DNA of 64,000 bases from Fermentibacter sp964564435 (GTDB lineage: Bacteria; Fermentibacterota; Fermentibacteria; Fermentibacterales; Fermentibacteraceae). The stretch is taken from positions 124,001-188,000 of the forward strand of contig CAZMAT010000003.1 in assembly GCA_964564435.1 (NCBI GenBank). Direction: 5' to 3'. Shown in pieces: positions 32,920 to 42,421 of this stretch. Made by a program: the position numbers and the translations under genes. How positions within the stretch are numbered: the first letter of the stretch is position 1; each line of letters starts with the position of its first letter. The notes below the pieces were generated by a model. It was not told where the DNA came from, searched no databases, and was given only the letters and a program-made list of their open reading frames with translations.

Positions 32920-33683
32920 CCACGGCTCCTCCCGTGGTGTGCCTGCGCAAGGTCACGTTCGGCTACGGGCCGGGCAGGCCCGCCCTCGACGGGGTCGACT
33001 TCGAGGTGGCCGTCGGAGACTACGTGGCGGTCATCGGGCCGAACGGGGGCGGGAAGACCACGCTCCTGAAGGTGATCCTGGGGCTCAGGACGCCCTGGTC
33101 GGGCACGGTCGAGGTGTTCGGAGGCCCGCCCGCGGCGGCGAGGGGCAGGATCGGGTACGTGCCGCAGTGGAGCGGCGCCAGCCTCGACTTTCCAGCGACA
33201 GCTCTCGACGTGGTGATGATGGGCCTTCCCCCCAGGACCGGCGGACGGGCCGCGAAAGCGATAGCGCTCGACAGGATGGCGGACATGGGGATAGCCGGTC
33301 TCGCCGGGATCCATGCCGGGAGCCTCTCGGGCGGCCAGCGCCAGAAGGTGTACGTCGCCAGGGCGCTCGCGGGCGACCCGGAGCTGCTGCTTCTCGACGA
33401 GCCGGCCGCGAGCGTCGATCCCGCCGGCCAGGGCGGGCTCTACGACCTCCTTGCCAGGCTCAACGAGAAAGTGACCCTCGTTCTCGTCACCCACGACGTC
33501 GGAGCGGTCTCCGGTCAGGTGCGCTCGATCGCCTGCCTGAACTCGGAGATGGTCAGCCACGGCGGCACGCTCGACACGGAGGCCCTCTGGAAGGCCTACG
33601 GCTGCCCGGTGGACCTCGTCTCCCACGGGACCCCGCACAGGGTTCTCGAAGCGGGCGCCCACGGAGGCTGCGGACATGCCTGA
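32916..33683 (+). CDS. znuC: Zinc ABC transporter ATP-binding protein
   Basis: 255 residues starting at GTG 32916, with ggaggaggtgg upstream. Walker A GPNGGGKTT, Q-loop VPQWSG, ABC signature LSGGQRQK, Walker B LLLLDEPA and H-loop VTHDVG are all intact. A His/Cys-rich tail (AHGGCGHA) could bind metal. It energises uptake through ZnuB at the inner face of the membrane. The stop overlaps the znuB start by eight bases. Confidence 0.92.
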   Translation: MTTAPPVVCLRKVTFGYGPGRPALDGVDFEVAVGDYVAVIGPNGGGKTTLLKVILGLRTPWSGTVEVFGGPPAAARGRIGYVPQWSGASLDFPATALDVVMMGLPPRTGGRAAKAIALDRMADMGIAGLAGIHAGSLSGGQRQKVYVARALAGDPELLLLDEPAASVDPAGQGGLYDLLARLNEKVTLVLVTHDVGAVSGQVRSIACLNSEMVSHGGTLDTEALWKAYGCPVDLVSHGTPHRVLEAGAHGGCGHA

Positions 33684-34539
33684 GGCCCTGCTCAGGTTCG
33701 AGTTCCTGCAGCATGCAGTCCTGGCGATCCTGCTGGGATCGGTGGCCTGCGGCCTGATAGGCGGCCTGCTCTTCGTCAACAGGCTCTCGAGCCTCTCGGG
33801 CGGGATATCGCACGCGGTCTTCGGCGGTCTCGGCCTCTCCCTGCTCGCCGGCATACCCCCCCTGGCCGGCGCAACGGCTGCGAGCATCATAGCGGCTCTG
33901 CTGCTGGGCTTCATCTCCGCCAGGGCGAGGAGCCGGTCCGAGGCTGCGATAGCAGCGGTCTGGTCGATAGGGATGTCGCTCGGCCTGATATTCGTGTCGC
34001 TGGCCCCGGGCTACAGGGGCGACCTGATGGGCTACCTCTTCGGGAGCGTGCTCGCAGTCCCGGCGGCGGACCTGGTGCTGACGGGCGCTGTCGATGCCGC
34101 CGCCCTCGCGTTCGTCCTCCTCTTCTACAGGCGCATCCTGTGCGTGTCCTTCGACCCCGAGTACGGAGCGACCCGCGGGATCGGCGCCGGCGCCCTCTAC
34201 ACCGCATTCCTCTGCCTCACCGGGCTCTCCGTGGTGGTTCTGATGAGATCGGTCGGACTTGTCATGGTGATCGCCCTGCTGACCATCCCCGCCGCATCAG
34301 CCCGCCTGCTCACCCACAGGCTCCCGGTGATGATGGCGCTCGCCTGCTGCTTCAGCGCAGTATCCGGGCTGGCCGGCCTGTACGCCTCCTGGGAGCTCGA
34401 CTTGCCGGCCGGAGCCTGCATCGTGCTCGCAAGCGCAGCGCTGTTCGGCTGCATCTCCGCCGGCCGGGCCCTGTCCTCGCGCGCCCGGGGGTACGCAGCC
34501 GCAGACGCCGGACGGAGGGGCTCCCGAAGCGCCTCCTGA
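33676..34539 (+). CDS. znuB: Zinc ABC transporter permease
   Basis: 287 residues, about eight membrane helices, ABC-3 family. Characteristic stretches are LLGSVACGLIGGLLFVNRLSSLSGGISHAVFGGLG, LGFISARARSRSEAAIAAVW and MVIALLTIPAASARLLTHRL. It forms the metal channel with ZnuA and ZnuC. The last ~20 residues are basic and low in complexity. Last gene of the zinc operon. Confidence 0.9.
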   Translation: MPEALLRFEFLQHAVLAILLGSVACGLIGGLLFVNRLSSLSGGISHAVFGGLGLSLLAGIPPLAGATAASIIAALLLGFISARARSRSEAAIAAVWSIGMSLGLIFVSLAPGYRGDLMGYLFGSVLAVPAADLVLTGAVDAAALAFVLLFYRRILCVSFDPEYGATRGIGAGALYTAFLCLTGLSVVVLMRSVGLVMVIALLTIPAASARLLTHRLPVMMALACCFSAVSGLAGLYASWELDLPAGACIVLASAALFGCISAGRALSSRARGYAAADAGRRGSRSAS

Positions 34540-34645
34540 CGTCCTGTGGCATTTTTCCGGAACCCCGTTCATAGTATGTGCCCCGGTCGGGAGGTCCTGT
34601 CCGGTTGACCCGTCCGGATACGCTGCTGCCAAGGAGGTCTCTGGG

Positions 34646-34873
34646 ATGACTGAACTCGACAGGGCTAGACGTGAGGCCGGACGACTCGCCGATATGAAGG
34701 GCGTGAGCTACTGCGTGATCTCGCGGGAGGAATCCGGCAAGAAGGAGTACAGGATCGCCTGCATGGAGGGATTCGGCCTCCCCAGGGGCTGGATGCTCGA
34801 GGAGGTCATCAACCCGAGGGTGGAGAGGGTGGAGATCGAGCCCCCCGAGAACATCGAGGACGACTCATTCTGA
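34646..34873 (+). CDS. Small conserved protein, paralogue of the protein at 8179
   Basis: 75 residues, unknown function. Motifs shared with the 87-residue protein at 8179-8442: A.RLA.(M)KG..YC.IS, then GFGLP.GW..EE...P..ERVEIEPPE and an acidic tail ending F. A strong aaggagg precedes the ATG. Its TGA overlaps the first codon of the formate-tetrahydrofolate ligase gene, so the two are coupled. It has no membrane helix or signal peptide. Confidence 0.7.
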   Translation: MTELDRARREAGRLADMKGVSYCVISREESGKKEYRIACMEGFGLPRGWMLEEVINPRVERVEIEPPENIEDDSF

Positions 34874-36540
34874 CCCAGGGCTTCCCCTCCGATTCCGAGA
34901 TAGCCGCCGCGGCCAGCCCACTGCCGATCACCGAAGTCGCCCGAAGGCTCGGCCTCGCCGGCGAGGATCTCGTCCTCTACGGGGACGACAAGGCCAAGGT
35001 CCGCCTCGACGCGGTGCGCAGGAGGTCGAAGGGCCAGGGGCGACTGGTACTCGTCTCCGCCATGACCCCGACACCCGCCGGCGAAGGCAAGACCACCACC
35101 TCGATCGGCCTGGCGCAGGGGCTGGCCAGGCTCGGCCTGAAGTCCTGCATCGCCCTGAGGGAGCCCTCGCTGGGCCCGATATTCGGGATGAAGGGCGGGG
35201 CCACCGGAGGAGGCTACTCGCAGCTACTGCCGGCGGAGGACATAAACCTCCACTTCACCGGCGACCTCCACGCCATCACCTCGGCGCACAACCTGCTCGC
35301 GGCGGCCATAGACAACCACATCTACTGGGGCAACCGCTCGGGCCTCGACCCGCGGACCGTGCGCTTCCACAGGGTTCTCGACATGAACGACAGAGCCCTG
35401 CGCAACATCATCATCGGGCTCGGTGGCAGGACCCAGGGTGTCCCCCGGGAATCCGGGTTCGACATAACCGCCGCCAGCGAGGTGATGGCGATCCTGGCCC
35501 TCACCGAGGGCAGGGAGGACCTGAAGGAGCGCCTGTCGCGCATCTTCGTGGGGCTGACCTACGACGGCGACCAGGTGACCGCGGGCTCCATGGGGGTGTC
35601 GGGAGCGATGGGCGTCCTGCTGAAGCACGCCATCAGGCCCAACCTAGTCCAGACCCTCGAGGGCGTGCCGGCCTTCGTCCATGCCGGGCCCTTCGCCAAC
35701 ATCGCCCACGGATGCAATTCGATCATCGCCACCAAGATGGCCGTCGGCCTCTCGGACTGGGCCATCACCGAGGCTGGTTTCGGCTTCGACCTCGGAGCCG
35801 AGAAGTTCTTCGACATCAAGTGCAGACACGGCGGGCTCGATCCTTGCATCGTCGTCCTGGTAGCGACCTGCCGCGCCCTCAAGATGCACGGCGGCAAGAA
35901 GAAGGACCTCGACCCTCCCGACCCGGATGCCGTGGCGAGGGGGCTGCCCAATCTCGAGAAGCACCTCGAGAACATCGGGAAGTTCAGCCTGCCGGCGGTC
36001 GTCTGCGTGAACAGGTTCCCTTCCGATACGCCCGAGGAGCTCGGGGTGGTCACCCGCAGGTGCGGGCAGCTCGGCGTCCCGGTATCTGTCGGAGAGGGAT
36101 TCCTGCGCGGGGGGGCTGGCATGGTCGACCTCGCCGAGAAGGTGGTCGCATCAGCTACCTCCTCCGATGCGCACTTCAAGCCCCTGTACGACTGGTCATG
36201 GCCCGTCGAGAAGAAGGTCCAGACAGTCGCGAAGGAGATCTACGGGGCAGAGTTCGTGGACTACTCGCCCCAGGCCCGGAAGGACCTGGCGACCATACGG
36301 AAGTTCGACTACTGCTCCCTGCCGGTCTGCATCGCCAAGACGCAGAACTCCCTCTCCGACAACCCCGAGCTCCTCGGGCGCCCCAAGGACTTCGTGGTGA
36401 CGGTGAGGGAGATACAGATAGCCGCCGGCGCCGGTTTCGTGATCCCCATCACGGGCGAGATCCTCAGGATGCCGGGCCTCCCGGCCGAACCCGCTGCACT
36501 CAGGATGGACATCGACAGGATGGGGAACATCACCTGGTAG
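34870..36540 (+). CDS. fhs: Formate-tetrahydrofolate ligase, apparently with a non-standard start codon
   Basis: 556 residues if translation begins at CTG 34870. Homology to the family starts at the very N-terminus: F-P-S-D-S-E-I-A, PITEVARRLGL, LYGDDKAKV. The ATP site TPTPAGEGKTTTSIGL, then REPSLGPIFGMKGGATGGG, DINLHFTGD, HAITSAHNLL and KFDYCSLPVCIAKTQ.SLS are intact. The enzyme makes 10-formyl-tetrahydrofolate from formate and ATP, used in one-carbon metabolism and acetogenesis. No ATG/GTG/TTG exists in this frame between the upstream stop (34651) and the conserved start region. CTG at 34870 or ATT at 34867 are the only sensible starts, and gagga lies 7-10 bases upstream. The next ATG (35014) would delete conserved sequence. 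Confidence 0.93.
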   Translation: MTQGFPSDSEIAAAASPLPITEVARRLGLAGEDLVLYGDDKAKVRLDAVRRRSKGQGRLVLVSAMTPTPAGEGKTTTSIGLAQGLARLGLKSCIALREPSLGPIFGMKGGATGGGYSQLLPAEDINLHFTGDLHAITSAHNLLAAAIDNHIYWGNRSGLDPRTVRFHRVLDMNDRALRNIIIGLGGRTQGVPRESGFDITAASEVMAILALTEGREDLKERLSRIFVGLTYDGDQVTAGSMGVSGAMGVLLKHAIRPNLVQTLEGVPAFVHAGPFANIAHGCNSIIATKMAVGLSDWAITEAGFGFDLGAEKFFDIKCRHGGLDPCIVVLVATCRALKMHGGKKKDLDPPDPDAVARGLPNLEKHLENIGKFSLPAVVCVNRFPSDTPEELGVVTRRCGQLGVPVSVGEGFLRGGAGMVDLAEKVVASATSSDAHFKPLYDWSWPVEKKVQTVAKEIYGAEFVDYSPQARKDLATIRKFDYCSLPVCIAKTQNSLSDNPELLGRPKDFVVTVREIQIAAGAGFVIPITGEILRMPGLPAEPAALRMDIDRMGNITW

Positions 36541-36553
36541 GTAGGGCAGCCTG

Positions 36554-38122
36554 CTACGGGATCCCCCTCCAGGGATCGGGCTGCAGGTCGCCGGGCGGGG
36601 GTTCCAGGCAGGCTGCGCCCGGGCCGCTCCAGGCAAGCCCCCTGTAGCCTGCGCCGGAGTAGCTGATGCCGGCGCTGCTTTGCCCCGACAGCCAGAAGGC
36701 CGGCCTGCCGTCCAGGGCACCCCGGACGGGCGGCTGCGGGGAGTAGAGCACCGGCCTCCGCACCGCAGCACTCCAGGCCACCAGGGGGAGCCACTCCTCG
36801 TCGGTCGCCACGACGTATCCCTCCGGTGCCTGCATGATCGAAGCGGCCAGTTCCGCGTGCCTCAGCCTGAAGAAGTCCTGGAACATCACCCCGCGCACCG
36901 AACCGAACACCGAGAGAGCAACGGCCGCCCCGAGCGCGAACGCGCCGGCCCGCCCGGCGCCGAGGCACGCCCGCGCCATCGATGCAGCGATCAGGGCGAT
37001 CGGCAGGAGGAGGAACCTCGGGCCGAACTGGAACAAGCCGTCAGTCGGCGACAGCAGGATCAGTGCGGCGGCCGACCCCAGGGCCGCCCTTTCGAGCAGC
37101 CGGGGGGAGCCACTGGTTTCGTACCTGCGGAGCAAGGGCGCCAGCGCGAGCCCGGGCGCGAGCATGAAGGCCGATGCCGTACCGAGCGACTTCCTCGAGA
37201 AATAGTACAGCAGCACGAGGGCCGACGCGGCGGCGACGATCGACACCGGCGCCCTTCTCGCGAGACGCGCCGGCAGGGCCATCACGATGATCCATGCGAT
37301 GACCGCTGCGACGGCCGGGATGTTGGATGCCGGAACCGTCCATGAGGACAGGATCGAAAGCCTGCTCTCGAGAAGCGCCTCCGCCCCCCGGAATGCCGGC
37401 AGGTTGCCCGCCACCCTTGCCGGCAGGAGGACGGGAAACAGGATGGGCACAGCGGAAAGGCAGGCGAGGGCGATCCAGCCGATCCAGGCCGCCCTGGCTC
37501 CCGGCCCCGTGCGACGCCCCGCCATCAGCGGCAGGGAAGCCCCCGCCGCGGCCGGAAGCATTTCGGGGCGCCATGCCGCCGCAAGGGCGAGCGGCAGAAT
37601 CCAGAACGGGAGCGGGTCGTCCCGGTGCAGGGCCGCGAAGAACATGGAAGCCCATACAAGGGCCGGGAGCATGGCGGGGCCGTGCTCCCAGAACACGAAG
37701 GCGTAGGGGGCCACCCCTGAGACGGCGAAGGCGGCCATCCCCCCGGCCATGCCTCCGCCGGCCAGCACGGCCAGCGGCCAGGCCGCCAAAGCGGTGCAGA
37801 GGAGCACGAACAGCCTGGCGAGGGTCAGGCTCCCGGTTCCGAGCAGCGAAGCTGCCGCCGGGAAGCTCGCCGGGTACGACGAAACGACTCCGTCCTGCGT
37901 GACGAGAGAGAGCGGAGGAGGGTACGACCCGGCTCCTGCTCCGGCCGGCAGGGCTCTCGGGAGCGCAGCCCGCCCCTGCAGGCTTGCCTCCGTCTGCCAG
38001 AGCCTTATCCCGTTGTCGCCCGAGAACGGGGCCTCGACCGGGATTCCGGCCCTGAGGAGGAAGGCCGCGGCCAGCAGAACTGCGGTTGCGGCCGCGGCCG
38101 CGGCCCCCCCGGGAAGCCTCAT
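36554..38122 (-). CDS. Multi-pass membrane protein, possible GT-C-type glycosyltransferase
   Basis: 522 residues with about ten to twelve helices (for example AAAAATAVLLAAAFLLRAG, FVLLCTALAAWPLAVLAGG, AAVAAVIAWIIVMALPARL). The first external loop, residues ~30-40, reads S-G-D-N-G-I-R-L-W-Q, and acidic residues at that place are catalytic in GT-C glycosyltransferases of the GT39/PMT type. A soluble segment of ~70 residues ends the protein. I infer a lipid-linked sugar transferase with low confidence. It starts right after the nitroreductase stop on the same strand and converges on fhs. Confidence 0.55.
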   Translation of the reverse strand: MRLPGGAAAAAATAVLLAAAFLLRAGIPVEAPFSGDNGIRLWQTEASLQGRAALPRALPAGAGAGSYPPPLSLVTQDGVVSSYPASFPAAASLLGTGSLTLARLFVLLCTALAAWPLAVLAGGGMAGGMAAFAVSGVAPYAFVFWEHGPAMLPALVWASMFFAALHRDDPLPFWILPLALAAAWRPEMLPAAAGASLPLMAGRRTGPGARAAWIGWIALACLSAVPILFPVLLPARVAGNLPAFRGAEALLESRLSILSSWTVPASNIPAVAAVIAWIIVMALPARLARRAPVSIVAAASALVLLYYFSRKSLGTASAFMLAPGLALAPLLRRYETSGSPRLLERAALGSAAALILLSPTDGLFQFGPRFLLLPIALIAASMARACLGAGRAGAFALGAAVALSVFGSVRGVMFQDFFRLRHAELAASIMQAPEGYVVATDEEWLPLVAWSAAVRRPVLYSPQPPVRGALDGRPAFWLSGQSSAGISYSGAGYRGLAWSGPGAACLEPPPGDLQPDPWRGIP

Positions 38123-38623
38123 CTACCAGGCATTCCAGTGGATCCTGGATTCATCCCACCGCTCGGGCATCGGGGGCTTCTCGCCCGGCCAGCCGAATGC
38201 CACCAGCGAGAAGGGTTCGATCCCGGATGGAAGCCCGACGAGGTTCCTGAATCCCTCGACCCGGTCCTCCCTGGGATGGAGTGCGAGCCAGACCGCACCG
38301 AGTCCCAGGGACTCTGCCACCAGAAGGATGTTCTGCGTTGCCGCCGCACAGTCCTGTATCCACATGGAACCGTGCGACAGCGAGGTGTCGGCGCAGACGC
38401 CTATGCAGCCAGCCGCCTCGGGCACCATGGCGGCGTGCGGGTGGAATCCCGGGACGGCCTCGAGAAGCCTCCTGTCCTCGATCACCACGAACGACCACGG
38501 CTGCCTGTTGCTGGCCGACGGGGCGTACATCGCTCCCTTGAGCATGTCGAGGACCATCTCCCTGGGGACCGGGTCCCTGCGGTACTTCCTGATGCTTCTG
38601 CGCCGCATTATCACATCGAGCAT
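38123..38623 (-). CDS. Nitroreductase-family FMN oxidoreductase
   Basis: 166 residues. Family motifs: M-R-R-R-S-I-R-K-Y (FMN phosphate contact), MYAPSASNRQPWSFVVIED, WIQDCAAATQNILLVAESLGLGAVWLALHP and LVAFGWPGEKP. Such enzymes bind FMN as dimers and reduce nitro-compounds, quinones or enones with NAD(P)H. I chose the ATG at 38621-38623, with gaaggggggcc upstream. The frame is open for 82 more codons without homology. The stop codon abuts the start of the membrane protein gene. Confidence 0.88.
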   Translation of the reverse strand: MLDVIMRRRSIRKYRRDPVPREMVLDMLKGAMYAPSASNRQPWSFVVIEDRRLLEAVPGFHPHAAMVPEAAGCIGVCADTSLSHGSMWIQDCAAATQNILLVAESLGLGAVWLALHPREDRVEGFRNLVGLPSGIEPFSLVAFGWPGEKPPMPERWDESRIHWNAW

Positions 38624-38762
38624 CGCGGGCCCCCCTTCGCATATCGGCCACGGGCTTTCGACCCGTATTATGAATATGTTCACTCGCGGCTCATGTGTGA
38701 TGCCCCTGCCCGGGCCGTGAAGCAGTTGTCGCCGGTTCGGCAGGGGTTTCGATATCCATGCC

Positions 38763-39722
38763 ATGGGGGCGGTGATGGGCGAGAGGCGCAGGAGGGCCGG
38801 GGGTTTCGCGCTCTGGGCGCGCAGAGCCGTCGCGCTGCTGTGGAAGCTCGTCCTCACCTGCACCGGCACGGGGCTGTTCGCCCTGGCCGTGCGCGGCTTC
38901 TACAAGCCCAACTCGCTCATGTCCGGCGGCGTCACGGGGACGTCCCTCCTGATCAACCACCTCTCGGGCTTCCCCGTCGGCCTGGGAGTGCTCCTGTTCA
39001 ACATCCCGATCTTCCTCCTCGGGATCCGGTACGTTGGCAGGCGGTTCGCCGCTCTCTCTGCTCTCGGTGTGGTCCTCTTCTGGCTCGTGGCCGACTTCAT
39101 GCCGCTCGAACCCCTGACCCGGGACCCGATGCTCGCCGCGATCTTCGGCGGCGTGCTCGCCGGGCTGGGCACGGCTTCCGCCATCAGGGCCGGGGGTTCG
39201 CTCGGCGGGTTCGACATCCTCGCAGTCGTGGTCAACAGGAAGTTCTCGACCGGGGTGGGCGAGGTGCTGATGGTCCTGAACGGGATCCTGGTGCTCGCCG
39301 CCGGAGTCCTCGTGTCACCTGAAACGGCCATGTACACCCTGATCGCGATCTTTGCATCCGGGCGCACCGTCGACCTCGTGCAGACCCCCCGTCCCCGCAA
39401 GGCGTTCCTCGTGATGACCCGCCACCCCGGGCGCATCCGCGAGAGGATCGTCTCTGAGATGGGGAGGGGGCTCACGGTCTGGCGGGCGGACGGAGGGTTC
39501 AACCGGGGCAACCTGACCGTGCTGCTGTGCGTCGTCACGAAAATGGAGATACGGGAGCTCTCCGAGATCGTGAAGGAGGAGGACGGGCACGCCTTCACCG
39601 TCGTCCTCGAAGCCAGCGAGGTCTTCGGGCGCTTCAGGCAACCCGCGGTCTTCCAGAAGCTGCAGAAGCTGCAGAAGCTCCAGGCATGGAACCGCGACGA
39701 GCACTACTCCCCGCCGGACTGA
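38763..39722 (+). CDS. YitT-family membrane protein (DUF161 + DUF2179)
   Basis: 319 residues. Five or six membrane helices with LFALAVRGFYKPNSLMSGGVTGTSLLINHLSGFPVG, FGGVLAGLGTASAIRAGGSLGGFDILA and MYTLIAIFASGRTVDLVQ are diagnostic for YitT. The C-terminal DUF2179 domain follows (RIRERIVSEMGRGLTVW, GGFNRGNLTVLLCVVTKMEIREL). The tail contains a KLQ triplet repeated three times. The function of YitT proteins is unknown. Start may be 38763 or the second ATG at 38775. Divergent from the nitroreductase gene. Confidence 0.88.
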   Translation: MGAVMGERRRRAGGFALWARRAVALLWKLVLTCTGTGLFALAVRGFYKPNSLMSGGVTGTSLLINHLSGFPVGLGVLLFNIPIFLLGIRYVGRRFAALSALGVVLFWLVADFMPLEPLTRDPMLAAIFGGVLAGLGTASAIRAGGSLGGFDILAVVVNRKFSTGVGEVLMVLNGILVLAAGVLVSPETAMYTLIAIFASGRTVDLVQTPRPRKAFLVMTRHPGRIRERIVSEMGRGLTVWRADGGFNRGNLTVLLCVVTKMEIRELSEIVKEEDGHAFTVVLEASEVFGRFRQPAVFQKLQKLQKLQAWNRDEHYSPPD

Positions 39723-39775
39723 AAGCCGGCGACCGCTGGGCGCAGCGAGTCAGCTTAGACAGGAGGATTCGAGTC

Positions 39776-42421
39776 ATGGGTTCGACCGGCCATCGGCATC
39801 CGATGCTCCTGATTCTGATCCTGTCAATCGCCGGGACGACCCTCGCCGGCACCACCGGGAGCCTGTCCGGGATCGTCGAGGGCTCTGACGGCAACCCCCT
39901 GATCGGCGCCAGCGTGATCGTGGAGGGCACCGGCCTGGGCGCGATCACCGACGGCGGAGGGGCATTCCACATCTATGCGCTCGATCCCGGGCACTACACC
40001 CTGACCGCCCGGATGGTGGGCATGACGACGGTCTCCAAGGAGGGCGTCAGAGTCGTGACCGACCAGTCCACGACCGTCGACTTCGTCCTCGACGTCGAAG
40101 CTGCGGGATCCACCGTGATAGAGGTGAGGGACCAGAGGAACCTGATCCTCGAGACCGTCCCGTCCACCATCCACGTGGTCGACAGGACGGAGATGGAGCT
40201 CATGCCCGTCCCCGACATGCTCGAGGTCATCAGCCGGCAGCCGGGTGTCGTATCGAGCGGAGGGGCCCTCCATGTCCGCGGCGGGCGGGCCGGGGAGGTC
40301 TCCTTTCTCCTCGACGGCATACCCGTGCGCTCACCTGTCGACAACTCCTTCAGCTCGCTCCTCCCCGTGTCGGCCGTCTCCGAGGCGTCGATCATCACCG
40401 GGGGGGCGTCGGCCGAGTACGGGAACGCCATGTCGGGCGTGGTGAACATGATCTCCCGCGAGGGTGGCGATACCTGGGAGGGAGACATCGTCCTCAGAGG
40501 CGGTGACCTGCGTGAAATCGGCTTCGAGTCGCCATCCATCAACTACTCCCGTCCTTCGGAGAACGACAGCTTCAGGGATGGCTGCATCGACGCAGAGGTG
40601 TCGCTCGGGGGCCCCGAGCCCCTTTCGAACTACCTGCTGCCGTCGATAGGCATCGAGATCCCGTGGGACCTCAGGCTCTTCGGCTCCGCCAGGCTCCTCG
40701 AGAGCGGACGATCCCTCGCGGACAGCAGGGGGTACTGGGAGAACAACTGGCAGAACCTCGCGAACGGGTCGCTCAAGCTGTCCGGGCGGCCTTCTGCCTC
40801 GACCAGGTTCTCGGTTCTCGGGTACTACAACTACAGGCAGTCGGGCTGGGACGAGTGGGCCTGGTCCCGCGTCGACGAGCCCGCCTACATCGGATTGGAG
40901 CCCTACCTGGGGAACGATCCGGACTACTCGATCCCTGTGCGCTTCCAGGAGACCGGCGGGGCGACTGCGTCCTTCACGAGGATGTTCTCGCAGGAGTCGT
41001 TCGTCGAGTTGAGGCTCAACCAGAACCGCTTCTGCCACTGGCGCAGGATAGAGAGCCCTGACGGAGGATGGTACGGCGAATCGTACTCGCCGTCGGACTG
41101 GCTCTCGGTGTTCTTCCCGGAGCCAAGGGTCGTGGACAGCCTGGGCTTCTACCACCAGGGGCTCCATCCCGAAGTCTGGCTCGAATCACGGAGCACGGTC
41201 ACCAACGCCAGGATCGATTTCACGGACAGGCTGTCAGGGGTTGTCGAGCTGAAGGTCGGCTTGGAGGGCTCATACTACGACATCTACGACTACAGCGTGT
41301 ACCTGTCGAACGCAGGCAGCGCGAGCGTGAGCCTCTGGAGGGCCTATCCCTCCTCCTGGGCGGCATTCTGCCAGAGTGTGTTCAGGTTCGGGGGAGGGAT
41401 GGTCATGAACGTCGGGCTGAGATACGACACGTTCAATCCCAACTGCTCCCGTTTCGATCTCGATGACGGGGGAACCGCTCCTGTCCCCGACAAGAGCCAG
41501 ATCAGCCCGAGGGTGGGGATCACCCACCCCGTGACGGACAGGGACGTCTTCTTCGCGACATACGGCAGCTACTTCCAGATGCCGAACATGAACGAGCTGT
41601 TCTACGGCACCGACTACAACATCTCGAGCATCTACTCCATCGTGGGGAATCCGGACCTCGACGCCGAGAAGACGTCGGCCTACGAGGCCGGCCTCAGGCA
41701 CAGGCTCTCCGACGAGTCCTCGCTGGCCTTCTCGGCATTCTACAAGGATGTGTCGGGGCTGGTCAGGACCACGGGTTACGACAGCGAGAGCTACGACTAC
41801 TACTTCATCTACGAGAACGACGACAGCCACGCCACCGCATGGGGGATCGAGGCTCAGATCCTCGAGCTGCCGGGGGGCTGGTGGTCGGGATCGGCGGGAT
41901 ACACCTACTCGGTCGCGCGGGGAAGGTACTCTTTCTCGGCCGAAGGGTGGGAGTACGAGTCGGAGGGGGTGACGATCCCCTCCACCAGCGACAGCTATCT
42001 CGACTGGGACCAGAGGCACTCGGCCGATGCGAGCCTCGTGTTCACCGTGCCGGAGGCCTCCCTGCCCCGGCTGGCCGGGGGCGACGTCTTCGGCGGATGC
42101 GGCCTTTCTATCGACTGGAGCTACGGCAGCGGGTTCCCGTTCACGCCCCCCTCCGCAGGCCCTGTCCAGACGCAGATGAACACCGAACGGTACCCCTGGA
42201 ACATGCAGACGGACATGAGCCTTTCGAAGCGTTTCCGGGCGGGAGGCCTGGATGCGGAGTTGTCGCTGACGGTCTACAACGTCTTCGATCGCCGTAACCT
42301 GGTGAACATCTTCGATACAGGCCACTATCTCGAAACGGGTGAACCGGGAGGGGCCATGGGCAATCCCGGCTCGTGGGCCCCGGCCAGGCATGCCTTCGCA
42401 AAGGTCGGTGTATCGTGGTGA
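39776..42421 (+). CDS. TonB-dependent receptor with carboxypeptidase-regulatory-like domain
   Basis: 881 residues. A signal peptide is followed by a carboxypeptidase-regulatory domain (SGIVEGSDGNPLIGASVIVEG...GHYTLTARMVG, ~28-110), the plug (VPDMLEVISRQPGVVSSGGALHVRGGRAGEVSFLLDGIPV...EYGNAMSGVVNMISREGG, ~125-235) and a 22-strand-type barrel. Late motifs are MPNMNELFYGTDYN, NPDLDAEKTSAYEAGLRH and YNVFDRRNLVN. It imports a large nutrient or siderophore-like ligand through the outer membrane, driven by TonB; the substrate is unknown. aggagg precedes the ATG at 39776. The stop overlaps the GTG start of the following lipoprotein, a likely surface partner. Confidence 0.9.
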   Translation: MGSTGHRHPMLLILILSIAGTTLAGTTGSLSGIVEGSDGNPLIGASVIVEGTGLGAITDGGGAFHIYALDPGHYTLTARMVGMTTVSKEGVRVVTDQSTTVDFVLDVEAAGSTVIEVRDQRNLILETVPSTIHVVDRTEMELMPVPDMLEVISRQPGVVSSGGALHVRGGRAGEVSFLLDGIPVRSPVDNSFSSLLPVSAVSEASIITGGASAEYGNAMSGVVNMISREGGDTWEGDIVLRGGDLREIGFESPSINYSRPSENDSFRDGCIDAEVSLGGPEPLSNYLLPSIGIEIPWDLRLFGSARLLESGRSLADSRGYWENNWQNLANGSLKLSGRPSASTRFSVLGYYNYRQSGWDEWAWSRVDEPAYIGLEPYLGNDPDYSIPVRFQETGGATASFTRMFSQESFVELRLNQNRFCHWRRIESPDGGWYGESYSPSDWLSVFFPEPRVVDSLGFYHQGLHPEVWLESRSTVTNARIDFTDRLSGVVELKVGLEGSYYDIYDYSVYLSNAGSASVSLWRAYPSSWAAFCQSVFRFGGGMVMNVGLRYDTFNPNCSRFDLDDGGTAPVPDKSQISPRVGITHPVTDRDVFFATYGSYFQMPNMNELFYGTDYNISSIYSIVGNPDLDAEKTSAYEAGLRHRLSDESSLAFSAFYKDVSGLVRTTGYDSESYDYYFIYENDDSHATAWGIEAQILELPGGWWSGSAGYTYSVARGRYSFSAEGWEYESEGVTIPSTSDSYLDWDQRHSADASLVFTVPEASLPRLAGGDVFGGCGLSIDWSYGSGFPFTPPSAGPVQTQMNTERYPWNMQTDMSLSKRFRAGGLDAELSLTVYNVFDRRNLVNIFDTGHYLETGEPGGAMGNPGSWAPARHAFAKVGVSW

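Noticed and set aside
38123..38869. 248-residue version of the nitroreductase
   Set aside because: The 82 extra N-terminal residues have no family homology and overlap the YitT gene start region; the ATG at 38621-38623 with an RBS gives the normal family length.
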